Source of the DNA: Bradyrhizobium sp. 186
GTDB taxonomy: Bacteria > Pseudomonadota > Alphaproteobacteria > Rhizobiales > Xanthobacteraceae
Assembly (NCBI RefSeq): GCF_023101685.1
Contig: NZ_CP082164.1
Coordinates: 6,324,001-6,388,000, forward strand
Reading direction: 5' to 3'
DNA: 64,000 nt
This document shows, piece by piece, positions 1 to 12,188 of the stretch. The stretch's first letter is position 1. Each line of letters opens with the position of its first letter. A model generated the notes under the pieces. It did not search any database. It worked only from the letters and a program-made list of their open reading frames with translations, and was not told where the DNA came from. The position numbers and the translations under genes are program-made.

Positions 1-375
1 CTCGAGCTGCTGCGCGATCGACTCGGCCACCAGCGTCGCATCGAGCTCCGGCTTGCGGATCTCGACGATGTTGATGACGACGTCGGACGAGGTGATGTCC
101 GCCACCTTCTTGCGCAGCTTGTCGATGTCGGCGCCCTTCTTGCCGATCACCACGCCCGGACGAGCCGAGTGGATGGTGACGCGGCACTTCTTGTGCGGAC
201 GCTCGATCACGATGCGGGCGACGGCAGCCTGCTTGAGCTCCTTGTGCAGGATCTCACGGATCTTGACGTCCTCATGCAGCAACTTGCCGTATTCCTGCTT
301 GCCGGCGAACCAGCGGGAATCCCAGGTCCGGTTGATGCCGAGACGCAGACCGATCGGATTGATCTTTTGACCCAT
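1..375 (-). CDS. rpsC: 30S ribosomal protein S3, N-terminal part (cut by window edge)
   Basis: Ribosomal protein S3 binds 16S rRNA in the 30S head and lines the mRNA entry channel. The visible 125 codons start [16 protein letters not shown], the conserved S3 N-terminus, and continue into the KH-domain region that binds RNA. The C-terminal part lies outside the window. The gene is directly downstream of rplV in standard S10-operon order and is surely co-transcribed with it. Confidence 0.95.
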   Translation of the reverse strand, partial: MGQKINPIGLRLGINRTWDSRWFAGKQEYGKLLHEDVKIREILHKELKQAAVARIVIERPHKKCRVTIHSARPGVVIGKKGADIDKLRKKVADITSSDVVINIVEIRKPELDATLVAESIAQQLE

Positions 376-393
376 CGTATTCTCCTACGTCCC

Positions 394-780
394 TTAGGCG
401 GCCGCTTCGGCTTCGACCTGACGAACAATGATCGTCAGCTGCGAAAATGGTTTGTACACGCGACCCGAGCGGCCACGGCCGCGCGGGGCAAAGCGCTTCA
501 TCACGAGGCCGTTGCCGACGAAAGCCTGGGTCACGACGAGATCGTCGACGTCCAGGTCGTGGTTGTTCTCGGCGTTGGCGATTGCCGACTCCAGGCACTT
601 CTTGACGTCGACCGCGATCCGCTTGCGCGAAAACTGCAGGTCGGCGAGCGCGGCAGACGCCTTCCGGCCGCGAATGAGCTGGGCGACCAGATTGAGCTTC
701 TGCGGGCTCACCCGCAGCATCCGGGCGACCGCCTTGGCCTCGTTCTCGGCGAGGCTCCGTTCGCGCTTAGGTTTGCTCAT
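394..780 (-). CDS. rplV: 50S ribosomal protein L22
   Basis: L22 binds 23S rRNA, and its long beta-hairpin lines the peptide exit tunnel. The 128-residue protein has the typical core ([19 protein letters not shown] near the N-terminus) and the basic hairpin [17 protein letters not shown] near the C-terminus. Length is normal for alphaproteobacteria. It lies 10 bp after rpsS and 18 bp before rpsC, within the S10 operon. Confidence 0.97.
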   Translation of the reverse strand: MSKPKRERSLAENEAKAVARMLRVSPQKLNLVAQLIRGRKASAALADLQFSRKRIAVDVKKCLESAIANAENNHDLDVDDLVVTQAFVGNGLVMKRFAPRGRGRSGRVYKPFSQLTIIVRQVEAEAAA

Positions 781-790
781 CGTTTAATCC

Positions 791-1069
791 TCAAGCCTTC
801 TTGGCTTTCTTGTCGCCGGAGTGGCCATGGAAGGTCCGGGTCGGCGAGAACTCGCCGAACTTGTGACCGACCATTTCCTCGTTGACCGCCACCGGCACAT
901 GCTTCTGGCCGTTGTAAACGCCGAAGGTCAGGCCGACGAACTGCGGCAGGATGGTCGAGCGACGGCTCCAGATCTTGATGACGTCGTGACGGCCGGACGC
1001 GCGCGCGGCATCTGCTTTCTTGAGCAGAGAGCCTTCGACGAACGGGCCTTTCCAGACTGAACGAACCAT
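791..1069 (-). CDS. rpsS: 30S ribosomal protein S19
   Basis: S19 sits in the 30S head and contacts the A-site finger of the 50S subunit. The 92-residue product begins [18 protein letters not shown] and contains [16 protein letters not shown] and [16 protein letters not shown], all hallmark S19 segments. It follows rplB by 12 bp and precedes rplV, as in the canonical operon. Confidence 0.97.
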   Translation of the reverse strand: MVRSVWKGPFVEGSLLKKADAARASGRHDVIKIWSRRSTILPQFVGLTFGVYNGQKHVPVAVNEEMVGHKFGEFSPTRTFHGHSGDKKAKKA

Positions 1070-1081
1070 GTCCGGCGTTCC

Positions 1082-1915
1082 TTACTTCTTCCGCTTGTGG
1101 CGGCTTAGGAGAATGAATTTGTTGGTCGACTTGTTGGAGCGGGTCTTCTTGCCCTTGGTCGGCTTGCCCCACGGGGTGACCGGGTGGCGGCCGCCCGAGG
1201 TACGACCTTCACCACCGCCGTGCGGATGGTCGATCGGGTTCATCGAGACGCCGCGGTTGTGCGGACGACGGCCCATCCAACGCGTGCGGCCGGCCTTGCC
1301 GATCGAGGTGTTCATGTGATCCGGGTTCGACACCGCGCCGATCGTGCCGCGGCAACGGCCGTGCACCAGGCGCTGCTCGCCCGAGTTCAGGCGGATGATC
1401 ACGTAGTCCTGGTCGCGACCAACGAGCTGGGCATAGGTACCGGCGGAGCGGGCGAGCTGGCCGCCCTTCCCGATCTTGGTCTCGATGTTGTGGATGATCG
1501 TGCCGACCGGCATGTTGCCGAGCGGCATGACGTTGCCCGGCTTCACGTCGACATAGTTGCCGGCGATGATGGTGTCACCCACCGCCAGGCGCTGCGGCGC
1601 CAGGATGTAGGCCTGCTCGCCGTCCTCGTACTTGATCAGCGCGATGAAGCCGGTGCGGTTCGGATCGTATTCCAGCCGCTCGACGGTCGCGGGTACGTCG
1701 ATCTTGTCGCGCCTGAAGTCGACGGTGCGCAGCGTCCTCTTATGACCGCCGCCGCGGAAGCGCACGGTGATGCGACCGGTGTTGTTGCGGCCGCCCGAGG
1801 AGTGCTTGCCTTCGGTGAGAGCCTTGACCGGCTTGCCCTTGTAGAGCGCCGAACGATCGACCATGACCAGCTGGCGCTGGCCCGGGGTCGTGGGATTGAA
1901 TGTCTTCAGTGCCAT
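1082..1915 (-). CDS. rplB: 50S ribosomal protein L2
   Basis: L2 is a primary 23S rRNA binding protein near the peptidyl-transferase centre and subunit interface. The 277-residue protein starts [17 protein letters not shown] and contains [17 protein letters not shown], and near the C-terminus the highly conserved [15 protein letters not shown] loop with the histidine (DHPHGG) implicated in function. Length and position after rplW are standard. Confidence 0.98.
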   Translation of the reverse strand: MALKTFNPTTPGQRQLVMVDRSALYKGKPVKALTEGKHSSGGRNNTGRITVRFRGGGHKRTLRTVDFRRDKIDVPATVERLEYDPNRTGFIALIKYEDGEQAYILAPQRLAVGDTIIAGNYVDVKPGNVMPLGNMPVGTIIHNIETKIGKGGQLARSAGTYAQLVGRDQDYVIIRLNSGEQRLVHGRCRGTIGAVSNPDHMNTSIGKAGRTRWMGRRPHNRGVSMNPIDHPHGGGEGRTSGGRHPVTPWGKPTKGKKTRSNKSTNKFILLSRHKRKK

Positions 1916-1927
1916 CGTCGTGCGACC

Positions 1928-2230
1928 TTACAGACCGGTGGTCACGTCGATCCGGTGACCCTCTTCGAGAGTCACGATCGCGCGCTTGGTGTTCGACTGC
2001 GAGCCGAGATTGCCGCGGAAGATCTTGGTCTTGCCCTTGCGGACCAGCGTGTTGACGCTCTTGACCTTGACGTCGAACAGCTTCTCGATCGCTTCCTTGA
2101 TCTGCGGCTTGGTCGCTTTCGCGGCCACCTTGAACAGGACCTTGTTGTGCTCTGACGCCAACGTCGCCTTTTCGGTGACGACCGGAGCGACGATCACGTC
2201 GTAATGGCGAGGCTCGATGTTCTTCGTCAT
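1928..2230 (-). CDS. rplW: 50S ribosomal protein L23
   Basis: L23 lies at the peptide tunnel exit and docks trigger factor and SRP. The 100-residue protein has the family segments [20 protein letters not shown] and [13 protein letters not shown]. Its ATG overlaps the stop of rplD by 4 bp (ATGA), indicating translational coupling. The gene is 12 bp upstream of rplB. Confidence 0.97.
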   Translation of the reverse strand: MTKNIEPRHYDVIVAPVVTEKATLASEHNKVLFKVAAKATKPQIKEAIEKLFDVKVKSVNTLVRKGKTKIFRGNLGSQSNTKRAIVTLEEGHRIDVTTGL

Positions 2231-2847
2231 TTGAAGCGCGCCTCCAGCGCATCGATGGCGGCCTTGGTCAGAACAAGCTTCCGACGGCGCAGGATGTCAT
2301 AGACGTTGATGCCCTGGATCGGCAGCACGTCCATGTTCGGGATGTTGCGGGCCGCAGCGGCAAAGCCGTTGTTGAGCTCGGCGCCGTCGATGATCAGCGC
2401 GTTGGTGAGCCCGAGGCCGGAGAAGTGACCGATCAGTGCCTTGGTCTTGGCGGCTTCCAGCGCGGCCTTGTCGATCACCAGGAGATCGCCGTCCTTGGCC
2501 TTCGCCGACAGTGCATGCTTGAGCGCAAGCGCGCGGACCTTCTTCGGCAGGTCGGTGGCGTGCGAACGCACCACCGGACCGAAGGCACGGCCGCCGCCGC
2601 GGAACTGCGGCACGCGGGCCGAGCCGTGACGAGCACCACCGGTGCCCTTCTGCTTGTACATCTTCTTGCCGGTGCGCCAGATCTCGGCGCGGCCCTTGGC
2701 CTTGTGCGTGCCGGCCTGACGCTTGTTGAGCTGCCACTGCACGCAACGCGCAATGATGTCCTGGCGCGGCTCAAGGCCGAAAATGGTGTCGGAAAGCTGG
2801 ACCGAGCCGGCTTCCTTGCCCTCGAGGGTCGTGACCTTCAATTCCAT
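2227..2847 (-). CDS. rplD: 50S ribosomal protein L4
   Basis: L4 is a 23S rRNA assembly protein whose loop reaches the exit tunnel. In E. coli it also autoregulates the S10 operon. An open frame extends 16 codons further upstream, but [18 protein letters not shown] is the conserved L4 start, and the 1-bp gap to the rplC stop fits. The 206-residue protein contains the tunnel-loop segment [24 protein letters not shown] sequence around residues 60-80. Confidence 0.96.
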   Translation of the reverse strand: MELKVTTLEGKEAGSVQLSDTIFGLEPRQDIIARCVQWQLNKRQAGTHKAKGRAEIWRTGKKMYKQKGTGGARHGSARVPQFRGGGRAFGPVVRSHATDLPKKVRALALKHALSAKAKDGDLLVIDKAALEAAKTKALIGHFSGLGLTNALIIDGAELNNGFAAAARNIPNMDVLPIQGINVYDILRRRKLVLTKAAIDALEARFK

Positions 2848-2848
2848 C

Positions 2849-3565
2849 TCACGCACCCTCTTGCTGGGCCGCAGCCTCGGCTTCGCCACCCGCAACCTTG
2901 AACTTGCCGGGCTTCGGAGCTTCCTTCGGCAGCGGCTTCTTGACGGCGTCGCGCACGCGGATCCAGCCGCCCTTGGAGCCGGGAACGGCGCCTTCGACGA
3001 GGATCAGGCCGCGCTCGACATCGGTCTGGACGACGCGAAGGTTAAGCGTGGTGATGCGGTCGACACCCATGTGGCCGGGCATCTTCTTGTTCTTCCAGGT
3101 CTTGCCGGGATCCTGACGGCCGCCGGTCGAACCGATCGAGCGATGCGAGACCGACACGCCGTGGGTGGCGCGCAGACCGCCGAAGTTCCAGCGCTTCATG
3201 CCGCCGGCAAAGCCCTTGCCGACCGAGGTGCCGGTGACGTCGACGAACTGGCCGACGACGAAATGATCGGCGAGGATCTCGGCACCAACGGGGATCATGG
3301 CATCCGCGGAGACGCGGAACTCCTCGACCTGCCGCTTCGGCTCGACCTTGGCGACCGCAAACTGGCCGCGCTCTGCCTTGGGCAGATACACGGTCTTGCG
3401 GCTGCCAGACCCGAGCTGGAGCGCGACGTAGCCGTTCTTCTCTTCAGTGCGGTGGGCTACGACTTGGCAATTGCCGAGCTTCAGCACGGTCACGGGGATA
3501 TGTTCGCCGGCCTCTGTAAAGACCCGCGTCATCCCGACCTTTTGTGCGATCACTCCGGAGCGCAT
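2849..3565 (-). CDS. rplC: 50S ribosomal protein L3
   Basis: L3 is an early assembly protein that reaches close to the peptidyl-transferase centre. The 238-residue product starts [20 protein letters not shown] and carries the conserved [20 protein letters not shown] and [20 protein letters not shown] segments; the glutamine in GGRQDP is the usual methylation site. The C-terminal Ala/Glu-rich extension is common in Bradyrhizobium-type L3. It lies 53 bp after rpsJ. Confidence 0.97.
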   Translation of the reverse strand: MRSGVIAQKVGMTRVFTEAGEHIPVTVLKLGNCQVVAHRTEEKNGYVALQLGSGSRKTVYLPKAERGQFAVAKVEPKRQVEEFRVSADAMIPVGAEILADHFVVGQFVDVTGTSVGKGFAGGMKRWNFGGLRATHGVSVSHRSIGSTGGRQDPGKTWKNKKMPGHMGVDRITTLNLRVVQTDVERGLILVEGAVPGSKGGWIRVRDAVKKPLPKEAPKPGKFKVAGGEAEAAAQQEGA

Positions 3566-3618
3566 CGGCGTGCTTCCTGTTCTTTCTGTCCGCTAGTCGC
3601 GAACGTGATCCAAAAATC

Positions 3619-3927
3619 TTAGAGCTTGATCTCGACGTCGACACCGGCGGCCAGGTCGAGCTTCATCAAAGCATCGACGGTCTGCGGGGTCGGATCGACG
3701 ATGTCGAGCAGGCGCTTGTGAGTGCGCATCTCGAACTGTTCGCGGCTCTTCTTGTCGACGTGCGGCGAACGGTTGACGGTGAACTTCTCGATGCGGGTGG
3801 GCAGCGGAATGGGTCCGCGGACCTGCGCGCCGGTGCGCTTCGCCGTGTTCACGATCTCGCGGGTCGACGTATCGAGAATACGATGGTCGAACGCCTTGAG
3901 ACGGATACGAATATTTTGGCCGTTCAT
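3619..3927 (-). CDS. rpsJ: 30S ribosomal protein S10 / NusE
   Basis: S10 is part of the 30S head and also acts as NusE in transcription antitermination with NusB. The 102-residue protein starts [18 protein letters not shown] and has [20 protein letters not shown], both diagnostic. It is the first gene of the S10 group but follows tuf closely, so the str and S10 groups probably form one long transcription unit here. Confidence 0.98.
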
Positions 3928-3951
3928 TGCCGTGGTCTCTCTTCAGTGGGT

Positions 3952-3992
3952 GGCGAGTAGCGAATAACGAATGCTGCCATTCGCTACTCGCC
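3952..3992. repeat. 14-bp inverted repeat between tuf and rpsJ
   Basis: GGCGAGTAGCGAAT at 3952-3965 is exactly complementary to ATTCGCTACTCGCC at 3979-3992, with a 13-nt loop. It lies in the 82-bp gap between tuf and rpsJ. There is no U-tract, so it is more likely a dispersed palindromic repeat or an mRNA processing/partial attenuation hairpin than a full terminator. Confidence 0.7.
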
Positions 3993-4009
3993 AATCCCTA
4001 TTCGCGTAG

Positions 4010-5200
<1,191 letters not shown>

Positions 5201-5240
5201 TTGACTCTCCGTTCAATCGTCAGCTCGAGACCGACGACAA

Positions 5241-7313
<2,073 letters not shown>

Positions 7314-7345
7314 GGGCGTTCCTTGCGAGTCCGTTGGCTTCGCTG

Positions 7346-7831
<486 letters not shown>

Positions 7832-8203
7832 TTACTTCGGACGCTTCGCGCCGTACTTCGAACGACGCTGCTTACGGTTCTTGACGCCCTGGGTATCCAG
7901 AACGCCGCGGAGGATGTGGTAGCGCACGCCGGGCAAGTCCTTGACGCGACCGCCGCGGATCATGACCACCGAGTGCTCCTGGAGGTTATGGCCCTCGCCG
8001 GGGATGTAGCCGATCACCTCGAAGCCGTTGGTCAGGCGCACCTTGGCGACCTTACGAAGCGCCGAATTCGGCTTCTTCGGGGTCGTGGTGTAAACGCGTG
8101 TGCAAACGCCGCGCTTCTGCGGCGACTGCTGCAGCGCCGGCACCTTCTTGCGCGACTTCTGCACTTCCCGCGGTTGTGCGATCAGCTGGTTGATCGTCGG
8201 CAT
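7832..8203 (-). CDS. rpsL: 30S ribosomal protein S12
   Basis: S12 helps control decoding accuracy and is the streptomycin-resistance locus. The open frame extends 38 codons further upstream, but [20 protein letters not shown] is the conserved S12 N-terminus, so the start at 8203 is chosen (123 residues). The loops [12 protein letters not shown] and [12 protein letters not shown] carry the usual unmutated residues, so nothing suggests streptomycin resistance. It is the first gene of the str operon. Confidence 0.97.
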   Translation of the reverse strand: MPTINQLIAQPREVQKSRKKVPALQQSPQKRGVCTRVYTTTPKKPNSALRKVAKVRLTNGFEVIGYIPGEGHNLQEHSVVMIRGGRVKDLPGVRYHILRGVLDTQGVKNRKQRRSKYGAKRPK

Positions 8204-8869
8204 CCTGGCCTTCACCCTTTTTCTGCTGCGGCCCCTTGCGGATCCGCTGTCTTGCCGCGGCCCGTTACCGGGTCCGCAAATTCTCTTCGGACTAGCCGTC
8301 CGAGGGGCCGCCTGCACGGAACAATCCGAACAAAGCGAAATCGCGCCAACCGCTCATCACTGAGCAGAAAGCGTTTCGACGCCACAGAGGACCGCAGTTT
8401 TTGGACCAAACAGCGAAAACGCCGCAGCCCGCGCACCGAGGTCATGCACCCGAATTCGATCTCAAGAGAACGTGCTCAAGAGAACTAGAATCGTCCTGGC
8501 ATTGCCTAGCTATAAGCGACAGCGTTTGAGCGGCATTCGTCGAGGTTGGTGCCCGTCTTGTGACCCAAAAGGATCTAACGGGTGGCCCGTTCCGACGCTG
8601 GCGATGCTCACCGCCTGTCGTTAAGTGAGGCGCTTTCTATAAGTGGGAGTCGTTCAAGTCAAGGCGAAACGACAATCAGAAAGCGCTGCTTGCGCTTGTA
8701 GAAATCGCAACTTAACCGCCCACCGCGCCTCTTGCATATGGGACCGAAGCGCCGGTTCCGCCAGCCTCACAGCGATTTATACCCGGACAAAATATACTTT
8801 AATAACCAATGCTAAGGCTTTTTTTCCTGTTGAGGCCTCAATCTACGGTCTTCGGCGGGGATAAGCGCC
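8204..8869. other. Non-coding 666-bp gap between rpsL and the divergent FAD gene
   Basis: No convincing gene is seen. Short open frames here lack codon bias, recognisable motifs and ribosome binding sites. The gap should hold the long leader and promoter of the str operon on the minus strand (candidate given separately) and any promoter for the divergent oxidoreductase pseudogene. Base composition is visibly less GC-rich near 8780-8840. Confidence 0.6.
8636..8663 (-). promoter_or_regulatory. Candidate sigma70-type promoter for the str operon
   Basis: Read on the minus strand, CTTGAC (8658-8663), a 16-nt spacer and TATAGA (8636-8641) match the CTTGAC-N16/17-TATA pattern of housekeeping promoters in alphaproteobacteria. 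Transcription would start near 8629, leaving a leader of about 425 nt before rpsL. The assignment rests on sequence resemblance only. Confidence 0.5.
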
Positions 8870-10114
8870 ATGCGGTACACTGACATTGCCATTATCGGCG
8901 GGGCACTTTCCGGCTCGACCGCCGCCGCAATGCTCGGCCGTGCCGGCATTTCGACGGCGCTGATCGACCCGCACGAGACCTATCCGGCCGATTTTCGCGT
9001 CGAAAAACTCAGCGGTCACACCCAGGTCGAGCGATTCTTGCGGACCGGAATCGGAGAATCGGTGCTGCGCCGTGCGACTTTTGCCGGCGAGAACTGGATC
9101 GCGCGATTCGGCCACCTGCTCGACAAGGCGCCGAGCCGGCAGTTCAACATCCTCTACGATTCGCTGGTCAACGCGGTTCGAGACGAAATCCCCGAGACGG
9201 TCGAGCGGATCTGCGCCAAGGCCGTGTCGGTCGAGACGAGTCCGGAGCGGCAGAAGGTCGTGCTCTCCAACGACGAGACGATCTCGGCCCGCCTGGTCGT
9301 GCTCGCAAACGGTCTGAATGTCGGCCTGCGCCACTAACTCGGCATCGGGCGCAAAATCATCAGCGCCTGCCATTCGATCTCGATCGGGTTCGACATCGTG
9401 CCTGCGGGACGGACGTCGTTCGATTTCCCGGCGCTGACCTATTTCTCGGAGCGGCCGAGCGACCGCATTCCCTACATCTCGCTGTTTCCGATCGGCACGC
9501 GGATGCGCGCCAACCTGTTCGTCTATCGCGCCTTCGACGATCCCTGGCTGCGCGAGCTGCGCCGGGCACCGGCCGAGACGCTGGACGTCGCACTGCCGCG
9601 GCTGAAGCGCATCACCGGCGCATTCGACATCCCCGGCGAGATGAAGATCCGCCCGGTCGATCTCTATGTGAACGATGCACGCGGCCAGCCCGGCCTCGTG
9701 CTGGTGGGCGATGCCTTTTCGACCTCCTGCCCTGTTGCCGGCACCGGCTGCGACAAGGTCTTCACCGACGTCGAGCGGCTCTGCAACGTCTATGTCCCGC
9801 GATGGCTCGCCTCCGACGGGATGGATACGGACAAGACCGCCGCCTTCTACGACGACCCGGTCAAGCGGGCCTGCGATGAATGGTCGGCGGCGAAGGCGTT
9901 CGACTTCCGCTCGGTTTCAATCGGCACAAGCCCCCACTGGACGGCACAGCGCTGGGCGCGCTTCATCGCCTGGTCGGCTCAGGGGCTGTTGCGGCCACTT
10001 GGAGGAACGTTTCATCTGGAGCCGAACTTTCTCGGTCACTCCTCCGCGTCGTCGTCCTCGTCCTCGATATCGTCTTCATCTTCGTCGTCATCGTCGCTGT
10101 CGTCGTCGGCGTGA
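8870..10114 (+). pseudogene. FAD-dependent oxidoreductase/monooxygenase, interrupted by an in-frame TAA
   Basis: The N-terminal half starts with a Rossmann FAD motif (IIGGALSGSTAAAMLG, residues 7-22). It ends at a TAA at 9335-9337 after codon 155. The same frame then stays open to 10114 and continues the protein (SISIGFDIVPAGRTSF; LVLVGDAFSTSCPVAGTG, the second FAD-contact motif of geranylgeranyl-reductase/halogenase-like flavoproteins). No indel is needed to join the halves. A CAA-to-TAA change would explain the stop. The last 79 bp overlap the ABC transporter gene on the other strand and encode only a serine run, so the native C-terminus may also be altered. Confidence 0.8.
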
Positions 10115-12057
10115 GCAGCAGTGCCATGCGGCTGGTGGGTCTGGTCGTTCCACAGCTTGCGATAGGTGCCGTTCTTGGCGAGCAGCCCGGCGTGCGAGCC
10201 GCGCTCGATCGCCCTGCCCCCTGAAATCACGATGATCTCGTCCATCTCGACCACCGAGGTCAGGCGGTGGGTCGACCAGATCATGGTGCGGCCCTTGGCG
10301 ACCTTCAGCAGGGTGCGGTTGATCGCGGCCTCCGTGGTCTGGTCCAGCGCCGAGGTCGCCTCGTCCAGGAGCAGCACGGAAGGGTTGCGGATGATCGCAC
10401 GCGCGATCGCGATGCGCTGGCGCTGGCCGCCCGACAGGGTATCGCCGCGCTCACCGACCGGCGTGTCGTATCGCTGCGGCAGGCTCATGATGTAGCGGTG
10501 GATCTCGGCCTTCTTGGCCGCCTCCTCCACCTCTTCGTCGGTCGCGCCCTCCTTGCCGAGGCGGATGTTCTCGCGGATCGACATGTTGAACAGCATGTTC
10601 TCCTGGAACACGACGGCCATGCTCCGGCGTAGCGAGTCCAGCGTTACCTTGCGGACGTCGACGCCGTCGATGGTGACGCGCCCCTCGTCGGGCACGTAGA
10701 GCCGCAGGATCAAATTGAGCAGCGTGCTCTTGCCGGAGCCGCTGGGACCGACGATGGCGATGCGCTTGCCGACATCGAACCTGAGGCTGAGATTGTCGAG
10801 CACCGGCGTCTGGCTGCCTTCGTACTGGAACGTGACGCGGTCGAAGGTGATATCGTGGGTGACGCGCGGCAGATCCGGCGCGCCCGGGCGATCGGCGCTG
10901 CGCGTCGGTTCGTCGAGCAGCTCCTGCATGTGGCGGATCGCGGCAGCCGAGGAGATCGACACCGGGATGAAATGCATCACATGGGCAATGTTGTAGGAGA
11001 CCTCCCAGAACGCGCTTTCGAAGGTGACGAAGGTGCCGATGGTGATCTGACCCTTGGTCGCCAGATACGCGCCGATCGCGAGCACCACGAGGTGCAAGAG
11101 CAGCACCGAGATGGTGACCGTCCGCTCCACCATGGTCGACAGGAACGCCGCCGACGCCATCCTGTTGCGCGTCTCGTCGTTGCGGAAGGAAAAGAAGCCG
11201 AACATCCTGCGTTGCAGACTGAACGCCTTGATCACGGCCTGGGCCGCGACGTTCTCCTGCACCATGCCGAGCAGCGCGGATTCATTGAGCTTCTGCTCGT
11301 AATTCGCCTGCACCGCCTTCGGCGTGAGCATGCGCGGACCGATCAGCGTAATCGGAAACACGAGGAGCGCGACCACCGCGAGCTGCCAGTTGAGGAAGAA
11401 CATCAGGATGATGCCGGCGATCAACTCCAGGAACGGCAGCGCCGCGCTGTTGGAGAAGGTCTTGACCGAGCCCTCGAAGGCCGCGAGATCGACGGAGAAG
11501 CGCGACAGGATCTCGCCGCGCTTGGTGCGGCCAAAATAGGCCGCCGGCAGGTCCTGGACATGCTCGAACAGCCGCTTGCGGACGTCGGAGATGATGCAGG
11601 CCGCGAGCCGCGCGTCCCAGCGCTCGTACCAGACCGCGACGATCGAGGTGAAGATGCCGGCAGCTGCGAGCACGCCGAGGATCTTGTAGAGCGCCTGGAA
11701 GTCTTCCTCGCCGAGCGCATCATCGATCAGGAATTTCAGGCTGAGCGGCATGATGACGTTGAACAGCGTCTCGACGAAGACGCCGAACGCCACGAATGAC
11801 AGCATTCGCTTGTAGTTCGTCAGGTAGGGTTTGACGAAACCCAGGATGGTCGCGAGCGCGCCGGCGGCTTCGCGCGCCGTAAAGACGACGAGGTCCTCGT
11901 CCTCATCGTCGTCGAGCTCCAGCTCGTCGTCCTCGTCTTCGTCGTTCTCGTCGTCTTCCAGCTCGGGCTTGTCGCCAGCCACGAGCTTGTCCTTGAGCTC
12001 GGCCGTCTCTTCAGCAGTGAGCTTCTGTTTGTCGGGCGAGAGAGGCTTGGACGCCAT
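10036..12057 (-). CDS. ABC transporter, fused permease and ATPase, with acidic tails
   Basis: This is a half-size exporter (673 residues) of the MsbA/ABCB type: a six-helix membrane domain at roughly residues 75-360, then a nucleotide-binding domain. Walker A GPSGSGKST is near residue 437, the signature LSGGQRQR near 540 and the Walker B LLLDEATS near 562, followed by an STHRLTS switch histidine. The substrate is not evident. Residues 31-55 and the last 23 residues are almost purely Asp/Glu, which is unusual for the family and could bind cations or a basic partner. It is followed on the opposite strand by the oxidoreductase pseudogene, with overlapping 3' ends. Confidence 0.9.
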   Translation of the reverse strand: MASKPLSPDKQKLTAEETAELKDKLVAGDKPELEDDENDEDEDDELELDDDEDEDLVVFTAREAAGALATILGFVKPYLTNYKRMLSFVAFGVFVETLFNVIMPLSLKFLIDDALGEEDFQALYKILGVLAAAGIFTSIVAVWYERWDARLAACIISDVRKRLFEHVQDLPAAYFGRTKRGEILSRFSVDLAAFEGSVKTFSNSAALPFLELIAGIILMFFLNWQLAVVALLVFPITLIGPRMLTPKAVQANYEQKLNESALLGMVQENVAAQAVIKAFSLQRRMFGFFSFRNDETRNRMASAAFLSTMVERTVTISVLLLHLVVLAIGAYLATKGQITIGTFVTFESAFWEVSYNIAHVMHFIPVSISSAAAIRHMQELLDEPTRSADRPGAPDLPRVTHDITFDRVTFQYEGSQTPVLDNLSLRFDVGKRIAIVGPSGSGKSTLLNLILRLYVPDEGRVTIDGVDVRKVTLDSLRRSMAVVFQENMLFNMSIRENIRLGKEGATDEEVEEAAKKAEIHRYIMSLPQRYDTPVGERGDTLSGGQRQRIAIARAIIRNPSVLLLDEATSALDQTTEAAINRTLLKVAKGRTMIWSTHRLTSVVEMDEIIVISGGRAIERGSHAGLLAKNGTYRKLWNDQTHQPHGTAAHADDDSDDDDEDEDDIEDEDDDAEE

Positions 12058-12188
12058 GAAACCAACCGATGCTGACGGCCGGCATGACCGCAGAGAAACC
12101 AGAAAATAGCGGCAACCGCCATTGCACCGATTCTATGCGATCAGGATCAATTCGGCAAAGCAATTGGCGAATTCATCCGATCCTGCGG

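Noticed and set aside
11880..12010. Plus-strand serine-rich frame (11831-12109)
   Set aside because: It is the antisense of the acidic N-terminal tail of the ABC exporter, not a gene.
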